The notes below the pieces were generated by a model. The model saw only the letters and a list, made by a program, of their open reading frames with translations, did not search any database and was not told the DNA's origin. The translations under genes were made by a program, and so were the position numbers. Shown here piece after piece: positions 53,750-64,000 of a stretch of 64,000 nucleotides of DNA (its first letter is position 1; each line of letters starts with the position of its first letter). The stretch lies in NCBI RefSeq assembly GCF_000472965.1, contig NZ_AXAU01000010.1, forward strand, positions 124,001-188,000, in the 5' to 3' direction. This DNA comes from Bradyrhizobium murdochi (GTDB lineage: Bacteria > Pseudomonadota > Alphaproteobacteria > Rhizobiales > Xanthobacteraceae).

Positions 53750-55072
53750 TTATCCTTGGCTGTGAGCCTTGTTGTTAGCGTCAAGTTGTAGCTTGCCCGC
53801 GGCCTGAGGCAAGGCAACATCCGCGGCAGGCGGATGCAATATGTGCCAGACCAGCCCCGCCGCGAGCAGGATGGTGGCGGCGAGATTGTTGCCATAGGCC
53901 TGCACATCAACCGGGAACAGCGGCAGCGACAGGCACAGCAACCCGCCCGCCACGGCGAGCAACGTCCATGTCCCGGTTTTGACCGCCGGGCGCGGATCGT
54001 AAGCGGCACGGTGGACCAAAACAGTGATCGGGAAGAACAGCCACAGGAAGTAGTATTGCCGGGCAAGCGGCGAAGCTACCGTGATCAGGCAAAACAGGAT
54101 GCCGATCTCTTCGGCATCCGAACGTTCCGTGCGGCGCGGGGCCGGCGGCATAACAGCGAGATAGCCGAGCCCGATCGCGAGCGAGATCGCCACCACGATC
54201 CAGTTCGCCGTCCTGAAATCGACGTCGACGATGTTCATCGTGCGCACGGGTTTGGCCGGATTGTCCTGGTTGTAGTTGACTGGCCGCGTCAGCCGGTGCG
54301 TCACCGCGATGATCGACTGGTTGACCCACGACCAGTTCTGCGTATCGCGCTGCCCGAACCCCTTCTCCGAACTCGAACCCACCATGCCCTGGTACCAGGT
54401 CCTCAGTTCCGTGAAATTGTGCTGGAAGCCGCGAAACGGCGCCGGCAGCACGAACAGAAACAGGCCGATGAAAACCAGCATGCTCGCGGCTGCCGCCCAC
54501 TGTCTTCGCCACACCAGATAAGGCAACACCGCGACCGGAAACACCTTGATCGCGGTAGCGAGCGCAAACATGCTTCCTGCCATCCAGCCGCGCTGATCGC
54601 GCAGCAGCCAGAATCCGTAGAGCATCAGCGCCAGCAGTAGCAGGTTCGGCTGGCCAAGGTCGAACATGTCGAACACGAAGGTGACAGTGACGAGGCCGGG
54701 CAGTGCTTCCAGCCATGGCCCGGGCTTGTGCCCTGATCCCGCCATCGCGTGCGAGAATTGCGCCGTCATCCACCACGCGACGATGTTGAGAAACGACAGG
54801 CAGAGATAGAGCGGGATCTTGCCGAACCAGCTCGGAATCGCCAGCAGCACCGCCGACAGCGGCGGATAGATGAATTCGAAATAGGCGGCGAGGTCGTCAG
54901 GATAGAGATTCTTGCCGTGCAACACCTGCTGACCGGCCCAGAACCAGAGCGGATAGTCCTTGGTCTTGCCGTTGCCCCAGATTTCGGGGACCAGCACGTC
55001 GGCCGTCAGCGCGATGCAACATACCAGAAACAGGATATCGAGCGGCCTTCGTAGCGACGGATATCTCAGCAC
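53750..55072 (-). CDS. GT87 (DUF2029) membrane glycosyltransferase
   Basis: Polytopic protein of 440 residues with about ten helices. The family landmarks are the N-terminal loop with YPLWFWAGQQVLHGKNLYP and FEFIYPPLSAVLLAIPSWF, and later GFGQRDTQNWSWVNQS. Such proteins are polyprenyl-phosphate-mannose-type transferases. The position just ahead of an M20 peptidase gives no functional hint. Confidence 0.88.
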   Translation of the reverse strand: MLRYPSLRRPLDILFLVCCIALTADVLVPEIWGNGKTKDYPLWFWAGQQVLHGKNLYPDDLAAYFEFIYPPLSAVLLAIPSWFGKIPLYLCLSFLNIVAWWMTAQFSHAMAGSGHKPGPWLEALPGLVTVTFVFDMFDLGQPNLLLLALMLYGFWLLRDQRGWMAGSMFALATAIKVFPVAVLPYLVWRRQWAAAASMLVFIGLFLFVLPAPFRGFQHNFTELRTWYQGMVGSSSEKGFGQRDTQNWSWVNQSIIAVTHRLTRPVNYNQDNPAKPVRTMNIVDVDFRTANWIVVAISLAIGLGYLAVMPPAPRRTERSDAEEIGILFCLITVASPLARQYYFLWLFFPITVLVHRAAYDPRPAVKTGTWTLLAVAGGLLCLSLPLFPVDVQAYGNNLAATILLAAGLVWHILHPPAADVALPQAAGKLQLDANNKAHSQG

Positions 55073-55109
55073 ACGCTCGTTCCGGATTCAGAGGAGATTA
55101 CGTCGCAGC

Positions 55110-55147
55110 TCTTCACGCGAACCGACTAACACCTTCGCTCGAAAAAG
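55110..55147. repeat. Degenerate copy of the 47515 repeat
   Basis: TCTTCACGCGAACCG followed by a diverged middle and CTTCGCTCGAAAAAG matches the element at 47521-47557 over most positions. It lies between the HerA-like and GT87 genes. Confidence 0.55.
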
Positions 55148-55149
55148 TC

Positions 55150-56769
55150 CTAGCGCCGCAGCAAGCCGCCGAGCGCGCCGCGCACCAGCGCGCGACCAAC
55201 TGAACCGCCGAGCGATCCACCAACCGATTTGCCGAGATCGGCGACGATGCCGCCGACCACCTTGTTGGTGACGGACCGCGTGACATCTCGTGCAATCACC
55301 TGCCCGGTCGACAGCCTGCCGCGCCTGACGTTGGTGCCGAAGATCGTGCCGACGATCGAGCCAATCTGGCCGAGAATGCCGCCACCGCCACCATCCTGCC
55401 CTTCCGCAGGCGCCGCCGTCGTGGCTACCCGCTTCTGCAGCATCTCGTAGGCGGATTCGGCGTCGACCGTGGTGTCGTATTTGCCTTTGACCGGGCTCTT
55501 GCCCATGATCGCGTTGCGCTCTTCCGGCGTGATCGGCCCGATCCGCGCCGTCGGCGGCCGGATCATGACGCGCTCGACCATGGTCGGCGTACCACCACCT
55601 TCAAGGAACGACACCAGCGCCTCGCCCTTGCCGAGCTCCATGATGACGCGAGCGGTGTCGAGCTTGGGGTTCGGCCGGAACGTCTGCGCCGCCGCGTTCA
55701 CCGCCTTCTGGTCGCGCGGCGTGAAGGCGCGCAACGCGTGCTGCACGCGGTTGCCCAACTGCGCCAGCACCTTGTCCGGCACGTCGATCGGATTTTGCGT
55801 GACGAAATAGACACCGACACCCTTGGAGCGGATCAGGCGGACCACCTGCTCGATCTTGTCGAGCAATGCCTTCGGCGCATCGTTGAACAACAGATGCGCC
55901 TCATCGAAGAAGAAGACCAGTTTCGGCTTTGGCAGGTCACCGGCTTCCGGCAGCTCTTCGAACAGCTCCGACAGCATCCACAGCAGAAACGTCGCGTAGA
56001 GCCTTGGGTTCTGCATCAGCTTGTCGGCGACCAGAATGTTGACCATTCCCCGGCCGTCGCTGTCGGTCTTCATGAAGTCTTTCAGCAAAAGCGCCGGCTC
56101 GCCGAAGAACTTGGTGCCGCCCTGGTTTTCCAGCACCAGAAGCTGGCGCTGAATGGTGCCGATCGTTGCCTTGCTGACATTGCCGTAACTCTGCGCGGCC
56201 TTTCGGATTTCGGCCAGCTCGTCCTCCTCGGCATCCGGCCCCCTTTTGCCGCCGGCGGGCGCGATCGCATCCAGCAGCGACCGCAGATCCTTCATGTCGA
56301 TCAGCGTCAGGCCGTTTTCATCCGCCACGCGGAATGCGACGTTGAGAACGCCTTCCTGCACGTCGTTCAGGTCGAGCATTCGCGATAGCAACAGCGGTCC
56401 CATTTCTGTAACCGTAGCGCGCACCGGGTGACCCTGCTCGCCGAACACGTCCCAAAATACCGTCGAGAACTGATCGGGCTGGAAATTGAGGCCCATCTCG
56501 CCGGCGCGCTTAAGAATGAAGTCTTTTGCTTCACCGACTTCAGCAATTCCGGACAGATCGCCCTTGATATCGGCCGCGAACACGGGAACACCGGCGCGGG
56601 CAAAGCCCTCCGCCATCACCTGCAGCGACACGGTTTTGCCGGTGCCGGTCGCTCCGGTGACGAGGCCATGCCGATTGGCAAGCGCCAGCGTCAGCCAGGC
56701 CGTCTGTTCGCCCTTTCCGATGAAGATCTTCTCTTCGGTATCGGCTGTCTTGTTATCGGAAGTCGCCAT
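55150..56769 (-). CDS. HerA-like ATPase, DUF853/YjgR family
   Basis: P-loop ATPase of 539 residues. Walker A is GATGTGKT (about 39-46), Walker B LVFFFDEAHLLF (about 285-296), with a sensor/arginine region at FVTQNPIDVPDKVLAQLGNR in part. The C-terminal 110 residues are Gly-rich (GGGGGILGQIGSIVG; SLGGSVGRALVRGALGG) and end in two Arg. The family resembles archaeal HerA DNA translocases, but the bacterial role is unproven. It is a single gene. Confidence 0.93.
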   Translation of the reverse strand: MATSDNKTADTEEKIFIGKGEQTAWLTLALANRHGLVTGATGTGKTVSLQVMAEGFARAGVPVFAADIKGDLSGIAEVGEAKDFILKRAGEMGLNFQPDQFSTVFWDVFGEQGHPVRATVTEMGPLLLSRMLDLNDVQEGVLNVAFRVADENGLTLIDMKDLRSLLDAIAPAGGKRGPDAEEDELAEIRKAAQSYGNVSKATIGTIQRQLLVLENQGGTKFFGEPALLLKDFMKTDSDGRGMVNILVADKLMQNPRLYATFLLWMLSELFEELPEAGDLPKPKLVFFFDEAHLLFNDAPKALLDKIEQVVRLIRSKGVGVYFVTQNPIDVPDKVLAQLGNRVQHALRAFTPRDQKAVNAAAQTFRPNPKLDTARVIMELGKGEALVSFLEGGGTPTMVERVMIRPPTARIGPITPEERNAIMGKSPVKGKYDTTVDAESAYEMLQKRVATTAAPAEGQDGGGGGILGQIGSIVGTIFGTNVRRGRLSTGQVIARDVTRSVTNKVVGGIVADLGKSVGGSLGGSVGRALVRGALGGLLRR

Positions 56770-57095
56770 CGCATCGCCTCTTCGCGCGCCGGGGGATTTG
56801 GTGGGCGATCATATCGCATCCTGCCCGCCGATTGAAACCGTCGGCGGTAAATACGTGAGCCTTCGCCCGCCTCATCGTTCATGCTTTCTCATACTTTTTT
56901 CCAACCTTCGGCAGAAAAATCGAGAGCGCAGCGCAACAAGTCAGCGTGAATCCGGCCTTCACTCTTGCATTGCTGCAACACTCGCGACTCGATCTAGGCC
57001 TTCGCACGTGCGGATCGCTTGTATTTCAGATCGCAGGCGCTCAAGATCAATTTGCATAGACGACCCGGTAAAGCCGGTTTGGGGACGGGGCAAAT
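56770..57095. other. Intergenic region between HerA-like and DUF2267 genes
   Basis: 326 bases, divergent promoters expected. No gene, RNA or clear operator seen. Confidence 0.45.
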
Positions 57096-57461
57096 ATGGA
57101 CGAACTGGTAGGGCGACTGGCCACTAAGGTCGGTATCGATCGCGCTGTCGCTGAAAAAACCATCGGCATCGTTCTGGGTTTTCTCCGCAACGAGGGCCCC
57201 GCCGACAAGGTTCAGGCTCTGATCGACCAAATTCCGGGCGCCGAAGCTGCGATTGCGGCTTCCAGCAGCAACGGCGGATTCGCGCGGCTGATGGGCGGAG
57301 GCTTGATGGCGGTTGGCACCAGGCTGATGGCGCTTGGTCTGGGCATGAGCGAAATTCAAAGCGTGGCGCGTGAACTTTTCAGGTTCGGTCGCGACAAAAT
57401 CGGAGCGGATCAAATGGGCGAAATCATTTCGGGGACGCCGGGTCTCAGCCAGTTCGCGTAG
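57096..57461 (+). CDS. DUF2267/DUF2780-like small protein
   Basis: Protein of 121 residues. The N-terminal half is a helical DUF2267-type bundle (VGIDRAVAEKTIGIVLGFL), the middle is Gly/Ser/Ala-rich (SSSNGGFARLMGGGLMAVG), and the C-terminus (KIGADQMGEIISGTPGLSQF) is typical. The function is unknown. It is followed 52 bases on by a DUF4332 gene in the same direction. Confidence 0.8.
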   Translation: MDELVGRLATKVGIDRAVAEKTIGIVLGFLRNEGPADKVQALIDQIPGAEAAIAASSSNGGFARLMGGGLMAVGTRLMALGLGMSEIQSVARELFRFGRDKIGADQMGEIISGTPGLSQFA

Positions 57462-57513
57462 TCGTCTTGGTGAGCACATTCGGCCCGGGCACATTCTTTT
57501 TTCATCTGGTATC

Positions 57514-57921
57514 ATGACTTATCCCCTTTCCGAGATCGACGGCTTGACCGCCTACTCTGCCTCGAAACTGAAATCGTTGGGCATTCGCACGACCGATGCG
57601 CTGCTGGAAGCTGCTCGCACCGTGAAAGGGCGCAAGTCGCTCGCAGCGAAGACCGGCATCAGCGAGCAGCAACTGCTGGAATGGGCCAATTTTTCCGACT
57701 ACATGCGCATTCCCGGGATGGGCAAGGCCAAGGTAGGCCTGATACGCGCCGCTGGCGTCACCACGGTACGCGAACTCGCCCATCGCAACCCGGCGCGACT
57801 CGCCCAGAACATGAAAGACGTGAACACGAAGTGCAAACTCGTCCAGGTTTTGCCCTCTGAGCGATCGGTCGAGCAACTGATCGAGCAGGCGCGCAAGCTG
57901 CCGCCCAAAATTAGCTATTGA
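57514..57921 (+). CDS. DUF4332 protein with helix-hairpin-helix folds
   Basis: Protein of 135 residues. LTAYSASKLKSLGIRTTDALLEAA and RIPGMGKAKVGLIRAAGVTTV are two helix-hairpin-helix-like units of DUF4332, suggesting nucleic acid contact. The frame is open further upstream, but ATG 57514 gives the family N-terminus. No strong Shine-Dalgarno is seen. Confidence 0.85.
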   Translation: MTYPLSEIDGLTAYSASKLKSLGIRTTDALLEAARTVKGRKSLAAKTGISEQQLLEWANFSDYMRIPGMGKAKVGLIRAAGVTTVRELAHRNPARLAQNMKDVNTKCKLVQVLPSERSVEQLIEQARKLPPKISY

Positions 57922-58006
57922 AGATCAGCGACTGAACCGCCAGTCCGTCCCGCGGTGCCGGCCCTCGCGCCTTGACTCGGCGGCGCGGACCGCGCAAAGC
58001 GACCGC

Positions 58007-58864
58007 ATGATGGCAGCCAAGCCCAGATCAACCGCCGCAACCGGTCCGGCCGGTCAATCGGTGCTGCCTGCGCTGCTGTCCAGGCCCCATCCGGCGGTGA
58101 TGGGCGTACTGAATTTGACGCCGGATTCATTCTCGGACGGTGGTCAATTCGCCGCCCCGGAGCGGGCGCTGGCCCAAGCCCGGCGGATGATCGCCGAGGG
58201 CGCTGACATCATCGACATCGGCGCGGAATCGACCCGGCCCTACGGATCGGAACCGATCTCGGCGGAAGAGGAATTGAAACGCCTGCAGCCGATACTGTCC
58301 GATGTCGTCGCGCTCGGCATTCCCGTGTCGATCGACAGCATGAAATCGGCCGTCGTCGCCTGGGCTCTCGATCAGGGCGCGACAATCGCCAACGATGTCT
58401 GGGGGCTGCAGCGCGATTCCGGCATGGCCGGACTGGTCGCGGAGCGTGGCGCGCCCGTCATCGTCATGCATAACCGCGAGCGCGCCGATCCTGCTGTAGA
58501 CATCATGCAGGATATCGCCGCTTTCTTTGCGCGTTCGCTCGATATCGCCGCGAAGGCGGGAATTTCATCCGACAAGATCGTGCTCGACCCTGGCATCGGC
58601 TTCGGCAAGACGCCCGAGCAGAGCATGACCGCGCTGGCGCGGCTCGGCGAGTTGCAGTCGCTTGGCCTTCCAGTATTGGTCGGCGCCTCGCGCAAGCGTT
58701 TCATCAGCACGGTGACGCCGTCGGAACCGCATCAGCGCCTCGGCGGCTCGATTGCCGCGCATCTGCTGGCGGCCCAAAACGGGGCGCGGATCATCCGGGC
58801 GCATGACGTCGCCGAAACCGTACAGGCGCTGCGGGTGGCTGCGGCAATCAGGGAACGGCAATGA
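58007..58864 (+). CDS. folP: Dihydropteroate synthase
   Basis: Condenses p-aminobenzoate with hydroxymethyl-dihydropterin diphosphate in folate synthesis; the sulfonamide target. There are 285 residues with the family signatures GVLNLTPDSFSDGG, DIIDIGAESTRP, DPGIGFGKT and GASRKRFI. It is the first of folP-folB-folK and overlaps folB by four bases. Confidence 0.97.
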   Translation: MMAAKPRSTAATGPAGQSVLPALLSRPHPAVMGVLNLTPDSFSDGGQFAAPERALAQARRMIAEGADIIDIGAESTRPYGSEPISAEEELKRLQPILSDVVALGIPVSIDSMKSAVVAWALDQGATIANDVWGLQRDSGMAGLVAERGAPVIVMHNRERADPAVDIMQDIAAFFARSLDIAAKAGISSDKIVLDPGIGFGKTPEQSMTALARLGELQSLGLPVLVGASRKRFISTVTPSEPHQRLGGSIAAHLLAAQNGARIIRAHDVAETVQALRVAAAIRERQ

Positions 58865-59232
58865 GCGATACGATTTTCATCACCGGCGTCGTCATCCATG
58901 CCCGCCACGGCGTGATGGAGCATGAGACCAAGGTCGGGCAACGGTTCGTGATCGATATCGAACTCTCCGTTGACCTGTCAGAATCCTCGCACTCCGATCG
59001 GCTGTCCGACACCGTGTCTTATGCCAGCGTGGTCGAGACCGCGACCGCCGCATTCACGAACACCAACTACAAGCTTTTGGAGCGTGCGGCCGGCGCCGTT
59101 TCCGACGCGATCTTCGCGGCGTTCCCACGCGTCCATGGGATCAAGGTCACCGTGCACAAGCCGCATGCGCCGATCGCCGAGATTTTCGAGGATGTCGGCG
59201 TGGTACTCGTGCGCAAACGGTCATCGCCCTGA
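58861..59232 (+). CDS. folB: Dihydroneopterin aldolase
   Basis: Converts dihydroneopterin to hydroxymethyl-dihydropterin, the step before FolK. There are 123 residues: IFITGVVIHARHGVMEHE with the family HG..E, the substrate Glu region and the conserved VHKPHAPI with catalytic Lys. ATGA overlap with folP; folK begins one base after its stop. Confidence 0.95.
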   Translation: MSDTIFITGVVIHARHGVMEHETKVGQRFVIDIELSVDLSESSHSDRLSDTVSYASVVETATAAFTNTNYKLLERAAGAVSDAIFAAFPRVHGIKVTVHKPHAPIAEIFEDVGVVLVRKRSSP

Positions 59233-59233
59233 C

Positions 59234-59725
59234 ATGGCGGACGTGCTGATCGCGCTCGGCGGCAATGTCGGCGATGTCCGCGCGACGTTCAAAAAGGCCA
59301 TCTCCAATATTTGCGGCATGACCCAGGCTGCGCTGCTTGCGCGTTCTTCTGACTACATCACCCCGCCCTGGGGCAAGGAACACCAGGCGCCCTTCGTCAA
59401 CGCCTGCATCGAGATCGAAACCAGCCTCGATCCGCATGCGCTGCTGTTCACGCTGCACAAGATCGAGAAGAAATTCGGCCGCGACCGCGCCCATGAGACG
59501 CGCTGGGGGCCGCGCACCCTCGACCTCGACCTGATCGCCTATGATGACGTCAGCCTCGACAAGCCGGAACTGACGCTGCCGCACCCGCGGGCTTTCGAGC
59601 GCGCCTTTGTGCTGGTGCCGCTGGCCGAGATCGTTCCCGACCGTGTCATTGCGGGACGCCGCGTGCGGGATGCGCTGGCACAATTGTCGACCGAGGGGAT
59701 TGAGCGCTTACCCGACCTCGATTGA
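59234..59725 (+). CDS. folK: HPPK (hydroxymethyl-dihydropterin pyrophosphokinase)
   Basis: Transfers pyrophosphate from ATP to hydroxymethyl-dihydropterin, giving the FolP substrate. There are 163 residues: IALGGNVGDVRATF, FVNACIEIET, and the signature RWGPRTLDLDLIAYDD with both metal-binding Asp residues. It ends the folP-folB-folK set, with mutA beginning 83 bases later. Confidence 0.96.
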   Translation: MADVLIALGGNVGDVRATFKKAISNICGMTQAALLARSSDYITPPWGKEHQAPFVNACIEIETSLDPHALLFTLHKIEKKFGRDRAHETRWGPRTLDLDLIAYDDVSLDKPELTLPHPRAFERAFVLVPLAEIVPDRVIAGRRVRDALAQLSTEGIERLPDLD

Positions 59726-59808
59726 GCCCAAAAGACCCAAAACAACCGTTTGGCTTGGCGGCCGCCCCGTGGCAATTTCCGGCCAAATAAAGAGACGACC
59801 AGGGAATA

Positions 59809-61680
59809 ATGGGCCGGATGACCGATAACGATGAGCTGACATTGGCCGCGGAGTTTCCGCAGGCGACCTACGAGGACTGGCGCAAGCTGGTCGACGGAGT
59901 GCTGAAAGGCGCGCCGCTCGAGAAACTGGTCAGCAAGACGTCCGACGGGTTGAAAATCGATCCGATCTATCGCCGCGCGAAAGGCGCCACGCCGGTCGCC
60001 GGCCGTGCCGCCGCCGCGCCCTGGCAGGTCATGCAGCGGATCGATCATCCCGACGCCAAAGCGGCCAACGCGCAGGCGCTGCACGATCTCGAAAACGGCG
60101 CCACCGGCCTGACACTGGTGTTCGCTGGCGCCAATGGCGCCCACGGGTTTGGGTTGGACCCTTCGGCCGAAGCCGTCGAAGCGGTTCTCGACGGCATTTA
60201 TCTCGACGCCGGCATCGGTATCGAGCTGCAGATCGGCCCGCAGTCGCGCATGGCGGCCATTCACGTTGCCGAATACATCAAACGCAAAGGGCTTGATCCC
60301 GCGGCCTGCGATATCCGTTTCGGTCTCGACCCGCTCGGATCCTGTGCGGTGTCGGGCTCCAGTCCCCATAGTTGGGACGAAATCGTGCCCGCGGTTACCA
60401 GTGCGATCCAGGGCCTCACCGCCATGGGCTTTAAGGGTCCGTTCGCAGCGGCCGATGGACGGGTGATCCATGACGCGGGCGGGTCGGAAGTGCAGGAACT
60501 GGCATTCGTGCTCGCCTCCAGCGTCGCTTACCTGCGCGCGATCGAACGGGCCGGGATTGCGCTCGAAGATGCGCAGGGCGTGGTCTATGCACGGCTTGCC
60601 GCCGATGCCGATCAGTTTCTGACGCTGGCAAAATTCCGCGCGCTGCGGCTGTTGTGGGCGCGGATCGAGCAGGCCTGTGGCCTGACGCCCAAACCGCTGT
60701 TCATCGCCGCCGATATCGCCTGGCGAATGCTGACGCAGCGCGACCCTTATGTGAACATGCTGCGCGCGACGATGGCGACCTTCTCCGCCGGCCTCGGCGG
60801 CGCCAACGCCATCACCGTACTGCCGCACACGCTGGCGCTGGGATTGCCCGATCCTTTCGCACGACGCGTGGCGCGCAATACGCAACTGGTGCTTTTGGAA
60901 GAGTCCAATCTCGCCAAGGTGAGCGATCCGGCAGCCGGCTCCGGCGGCATCGAAACGCTGACGCGGCAACTCTGCGAAGCTGCATGGTCGCTGTTCCAGG
61001 AAATCGAAAAGGCCGGTGGCATCTTCTCAGCGCTTGAGCAGAACCTGATCCAGAAGAAGGTCGCCGCGACGCGGGCAGCACGTGAAGCCAATATTGCCAA
61101 GCGCAGGGACGTGCTGACCGGCGCGAGCAAATTCCCGAATCTGCACGAGGACGATATCGCGGTACTCGATGCCAAGCCGATCGTGCTGCCGCCGTATGGC
61201 GAGGCGAAGTACAAGTTCGATCCGCTCACGCCAATACGGCTGGCCGCGCCGTTTGAGGCGCTGCGAGACAAATCGGACGAAAAGCTCAAGGCTTCGCGCG
61301 CACGGCCGAAAATCTTCCTCGCCAATCTCGGCACGCCGGCCGATTTCACCGCGCGTGCGACCTTTGCCAAGAGCTTCTTCGAGACCGGCGGCATCGAGGC
61401 GATCGACACGCAAGGTTTTGCGGATCCCGCGGCACTCGCTGCCGCATTCACGGCGTCCGGTGCGGCAATTGCCTGCCTGTGCTCGTCCGACAAGGTCTAT
61501 GCGGAACACGCGATACCCGCCGCCAAGGCCCTTCAAGCGGCCGGCGCCAAGCATATCTATCTGGCAGGGCGGCCCGGCACACAGGAGGCCGCGCTGCGTT
61601 CCGCCGGGGTCGGCGATTTCATCTTTGCCGGCGGGGATGCGCTGGCGATGCTGCGGGAAGCCTGGCAGCGGATGGAGTGA
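59809..61680 (+). CDS. mutA: Methylmalonyl-CoA mutase small (beta) subunit
   Basis: Partner of the catalytic MutB; together they interconvert methylmalonyl-CoA and succinyl-CoA. There are 623 residues with a TIM-barrel half (FGLDPLGSCAVSG; RATMATFSAGLGGANAI; RRVARNTQLVLLEESNL) and a C-terminal flavodoxin-like domain (about 500-623). The cobalamin motif DxHxxG is absent (ACLCSSDKVY stands there), as expected for the non-catalytic subunit. ATG 59809 follows AGGGA; ATG 59818 is an alternative. Confidence 0.94.
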   Translation: MGRMTDNDELTLAAEFPQATYEDWRKLVDGVLKGAPLEKLVSKTSDGLKIDPIYRRAKGATPVAGRAAAAPWQVMQRIDHPDAKAANAQALHDLENGATGLTLVFAGANGAHGFGLDPSAEAVEAVLDGIYLDAGIGIELQIGPQSRMAAIHVAEYIKRKGLDPAACDIRFGLDPLGSCAVSGSSPHSWDEIVPAVTSAIQGLTAMGFKGPFAAADGRVIHDAGGSEVQELAFVLASSVAYLRAIERAGIALEDAQGVVYARLAADADQFLTLAKFRALRLLWARIEQACGLTPKPLFIAADIAWRMLTQRDPYVNMLRATMATFSAGLGGANAITVLPHTLALGLPDPFARRVARNTQLVLLEESNLAKVSDPAAGSGGIETLTRQLCEAAWSLFQEIEKAGGIFSALEQNLIQKKVAATRAAREANIAKRRDVLTGASKFPNLHEDDIAVLDAKPIVLPPYGEAKYKFDPLTPIRLAAPFEALRDKSDEKLKASRARPKIFLANLGTPADFTARATFAKSFFETGGIEAIDTQGFADPAALAAAFTASGAAIACLCSSDKVYAEHAIPAAKALQAAGAKHIYLAGRPGTQEAALRSAGVGDFIFAGGDALAMLREAWQRME

Positions 61681-61682
61681 GC

Positions 61683-62150
61683 ATGACGGAAAGCAACCAC
61701 AAGACGGTCCTGACCGGCGGCTGCCAGTGCGGCGCCATCCGCTTTGCGGTGTCGAAAGTGCCGCCCAAGGTCAGCATCTGCCATTGCCGGATGTGCCAGA
61801 AGGCATCGGGCGCGCCCTTCGCCTCCCTCGCCGATATCGAGCACGAGCATTTCAGCTGGACGCGCGGTAAGCCGGCCTCGTTCCAATCCTCCTCTATTGC
61901 CGAGCGTGATTTCTGCGCGGCCTGCGGCACGCCGCTGACCTACCGGTTGATCGGCGGCCCCCGGATCGAGATCATGACCGGCACGTTCGACCGCCCAGAC
62001 CTCGTCGTGCCAACCCGGCAATATGGCACCGAATCCCGGCTCGGCTGGGTGGTCGGCATCGCCAACCTACCGAGCCAGACAACGCAGCAGAATTACGGGC
62101 CGGAAAAGATGGCGACCATCGTCAGTCACCAGCATCCGGACCATGATTAG
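61683..62150 (+). CDS. GFA-family zinc protein (CENP-V/GFA)
   Basis: Protein of 155 residues with the GFA fold: GGCQCGAIRFAV, ICHCRMCQKASGAPF and DFCAACGTPLTYR provide the Cys pairs for zinc. The archetype binds the glutathione-formaldehyde adduct; most members have no proven substrate. It begins two bases after the mutA stop and ends 42 bases before mutB, so it sits inside the mutase gene pair. Confidence 0.92.
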   Translation: MTESNHKTVLTGGCQCGAIRFAVSKVPPKVSICHCRMCQKASGAPFASLADIEHEHFSWTRGKPASFQSSSIAERDFCAACGTPLTYRLIGGPRIEIMTGTFDRPDLVVPTRQYGTESRLGWVVGIANLPSQTTQQNYGPEKMATIVSHQHPDHD

Positions 62151-62179
62151 GAGTGGCAATCTCGGCCAGCCAGATATGG

Positions 62180-62185
62180 TATAAT
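62180..62185 (+). promoter_or_regulatory. TATAAT hexamer seven bases before mutB
   Basis: Perfect -10 hexamer. Transcription from it would begin at about the ATG of mutB, and no Shine-Dalgarno is visible. A matching -35 is poor. Confidence 0.35.
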
Positions 62186-62192
62186 GGGTAAC

Positions 62193-64000
<1,808 letters not shown>

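Noticed and set aside
59726..62192. Cobalamin riboswitch upstream of mutA or mutB
   Set aside because: The gaps (83 and 42 bases) are too short and show no B12-box-like sequence.

Overview
The window is GC-rich (mostly 62-66% by eye), densely coded alphaproteobacterial chromosome, most likely Bradyrhizobium or a close relative. Pointers are the cycHJKL cytochrome c maturation operon, a RopB/Omp2-type porin, MucR, a FeuPQ-like two-component pair, DUF1491/DUF2336/DUF5330 proteins, and dispersed palindromes that I know from that group. I see no rRNA, tRNA, CRISPR array or intact insertion sequence.

Layout. 0-4 kb: a sensor kinase (cut by the window edge), its response regulator and a DegP-type protease, read leftward. 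4-7.5 kb: an accessory block (LysR regulator, TauE/SafE permease, two small membrane proteins, DUF1993 protein). 7.5-11.6 kb: ccmI-E-F-H. 11.9-17.9 kb: exbB-exbD-tonB, a very large TonB-dependent receptor read leftward, and an MntR-type regulator divergent from it. 17.9-24 kb: a 468-residue unknown, feuP/feuQ, a small membrane protein with a sigma-EcfG-type promoter, Ku, and a Flp pilin. 24.4-30.5 kb: porin, a TPP-dependent enzyme, a DHA2 exporter, a YcgN protein. 30.7-35.4 kb: PBP1A, DUF1214, DUF1254 and DUF4337 proteins. 35.5-40 kb: metallo-hydrolase/LysR divergent pair, then a lower-GC patch with a methyltransferase, a DUF6678 protein, decayed repeats and a frameshifted racemase-family gene. 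40-49 kb: lipoprotein, DUF2336, a DUF1778/GNAT toxin-antitoxin pair, a DivJ-like kinase, SufE, MucR. 49.4-56.8 kb: two membrane glycosyltransferases, a nucleotide-sugar epimerase-like protein, an M20 peptidase, a HerA-like ATPase. 57-64 kb: DUF2267 and DUF4332 proteins, folP-folB-folK, then mutA, a GFA-family gene and mutB (cut by the window edge).

The most interesting unit is 11.9-17.9 kb. An energising complex (ExbB, ExbD, TonB), a ZnuD-like receptor that carries a second, Omp25/Omp31-type beta-barrel fused to its C-terminus, and a manganese-type MntR regulator with all six metal ligands lie together. The same box (core ACGTAGG-YGAK-GCTACA) sits upstream of exbB and over the -10 of the receptor promoter. 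I infer a metal-regulated, probably manganese, outer-membrane uptake system with an unusual double-barrel receptor. The metal and the transport function are inference; the genes, the box and the fusion are read directly from the sequence.
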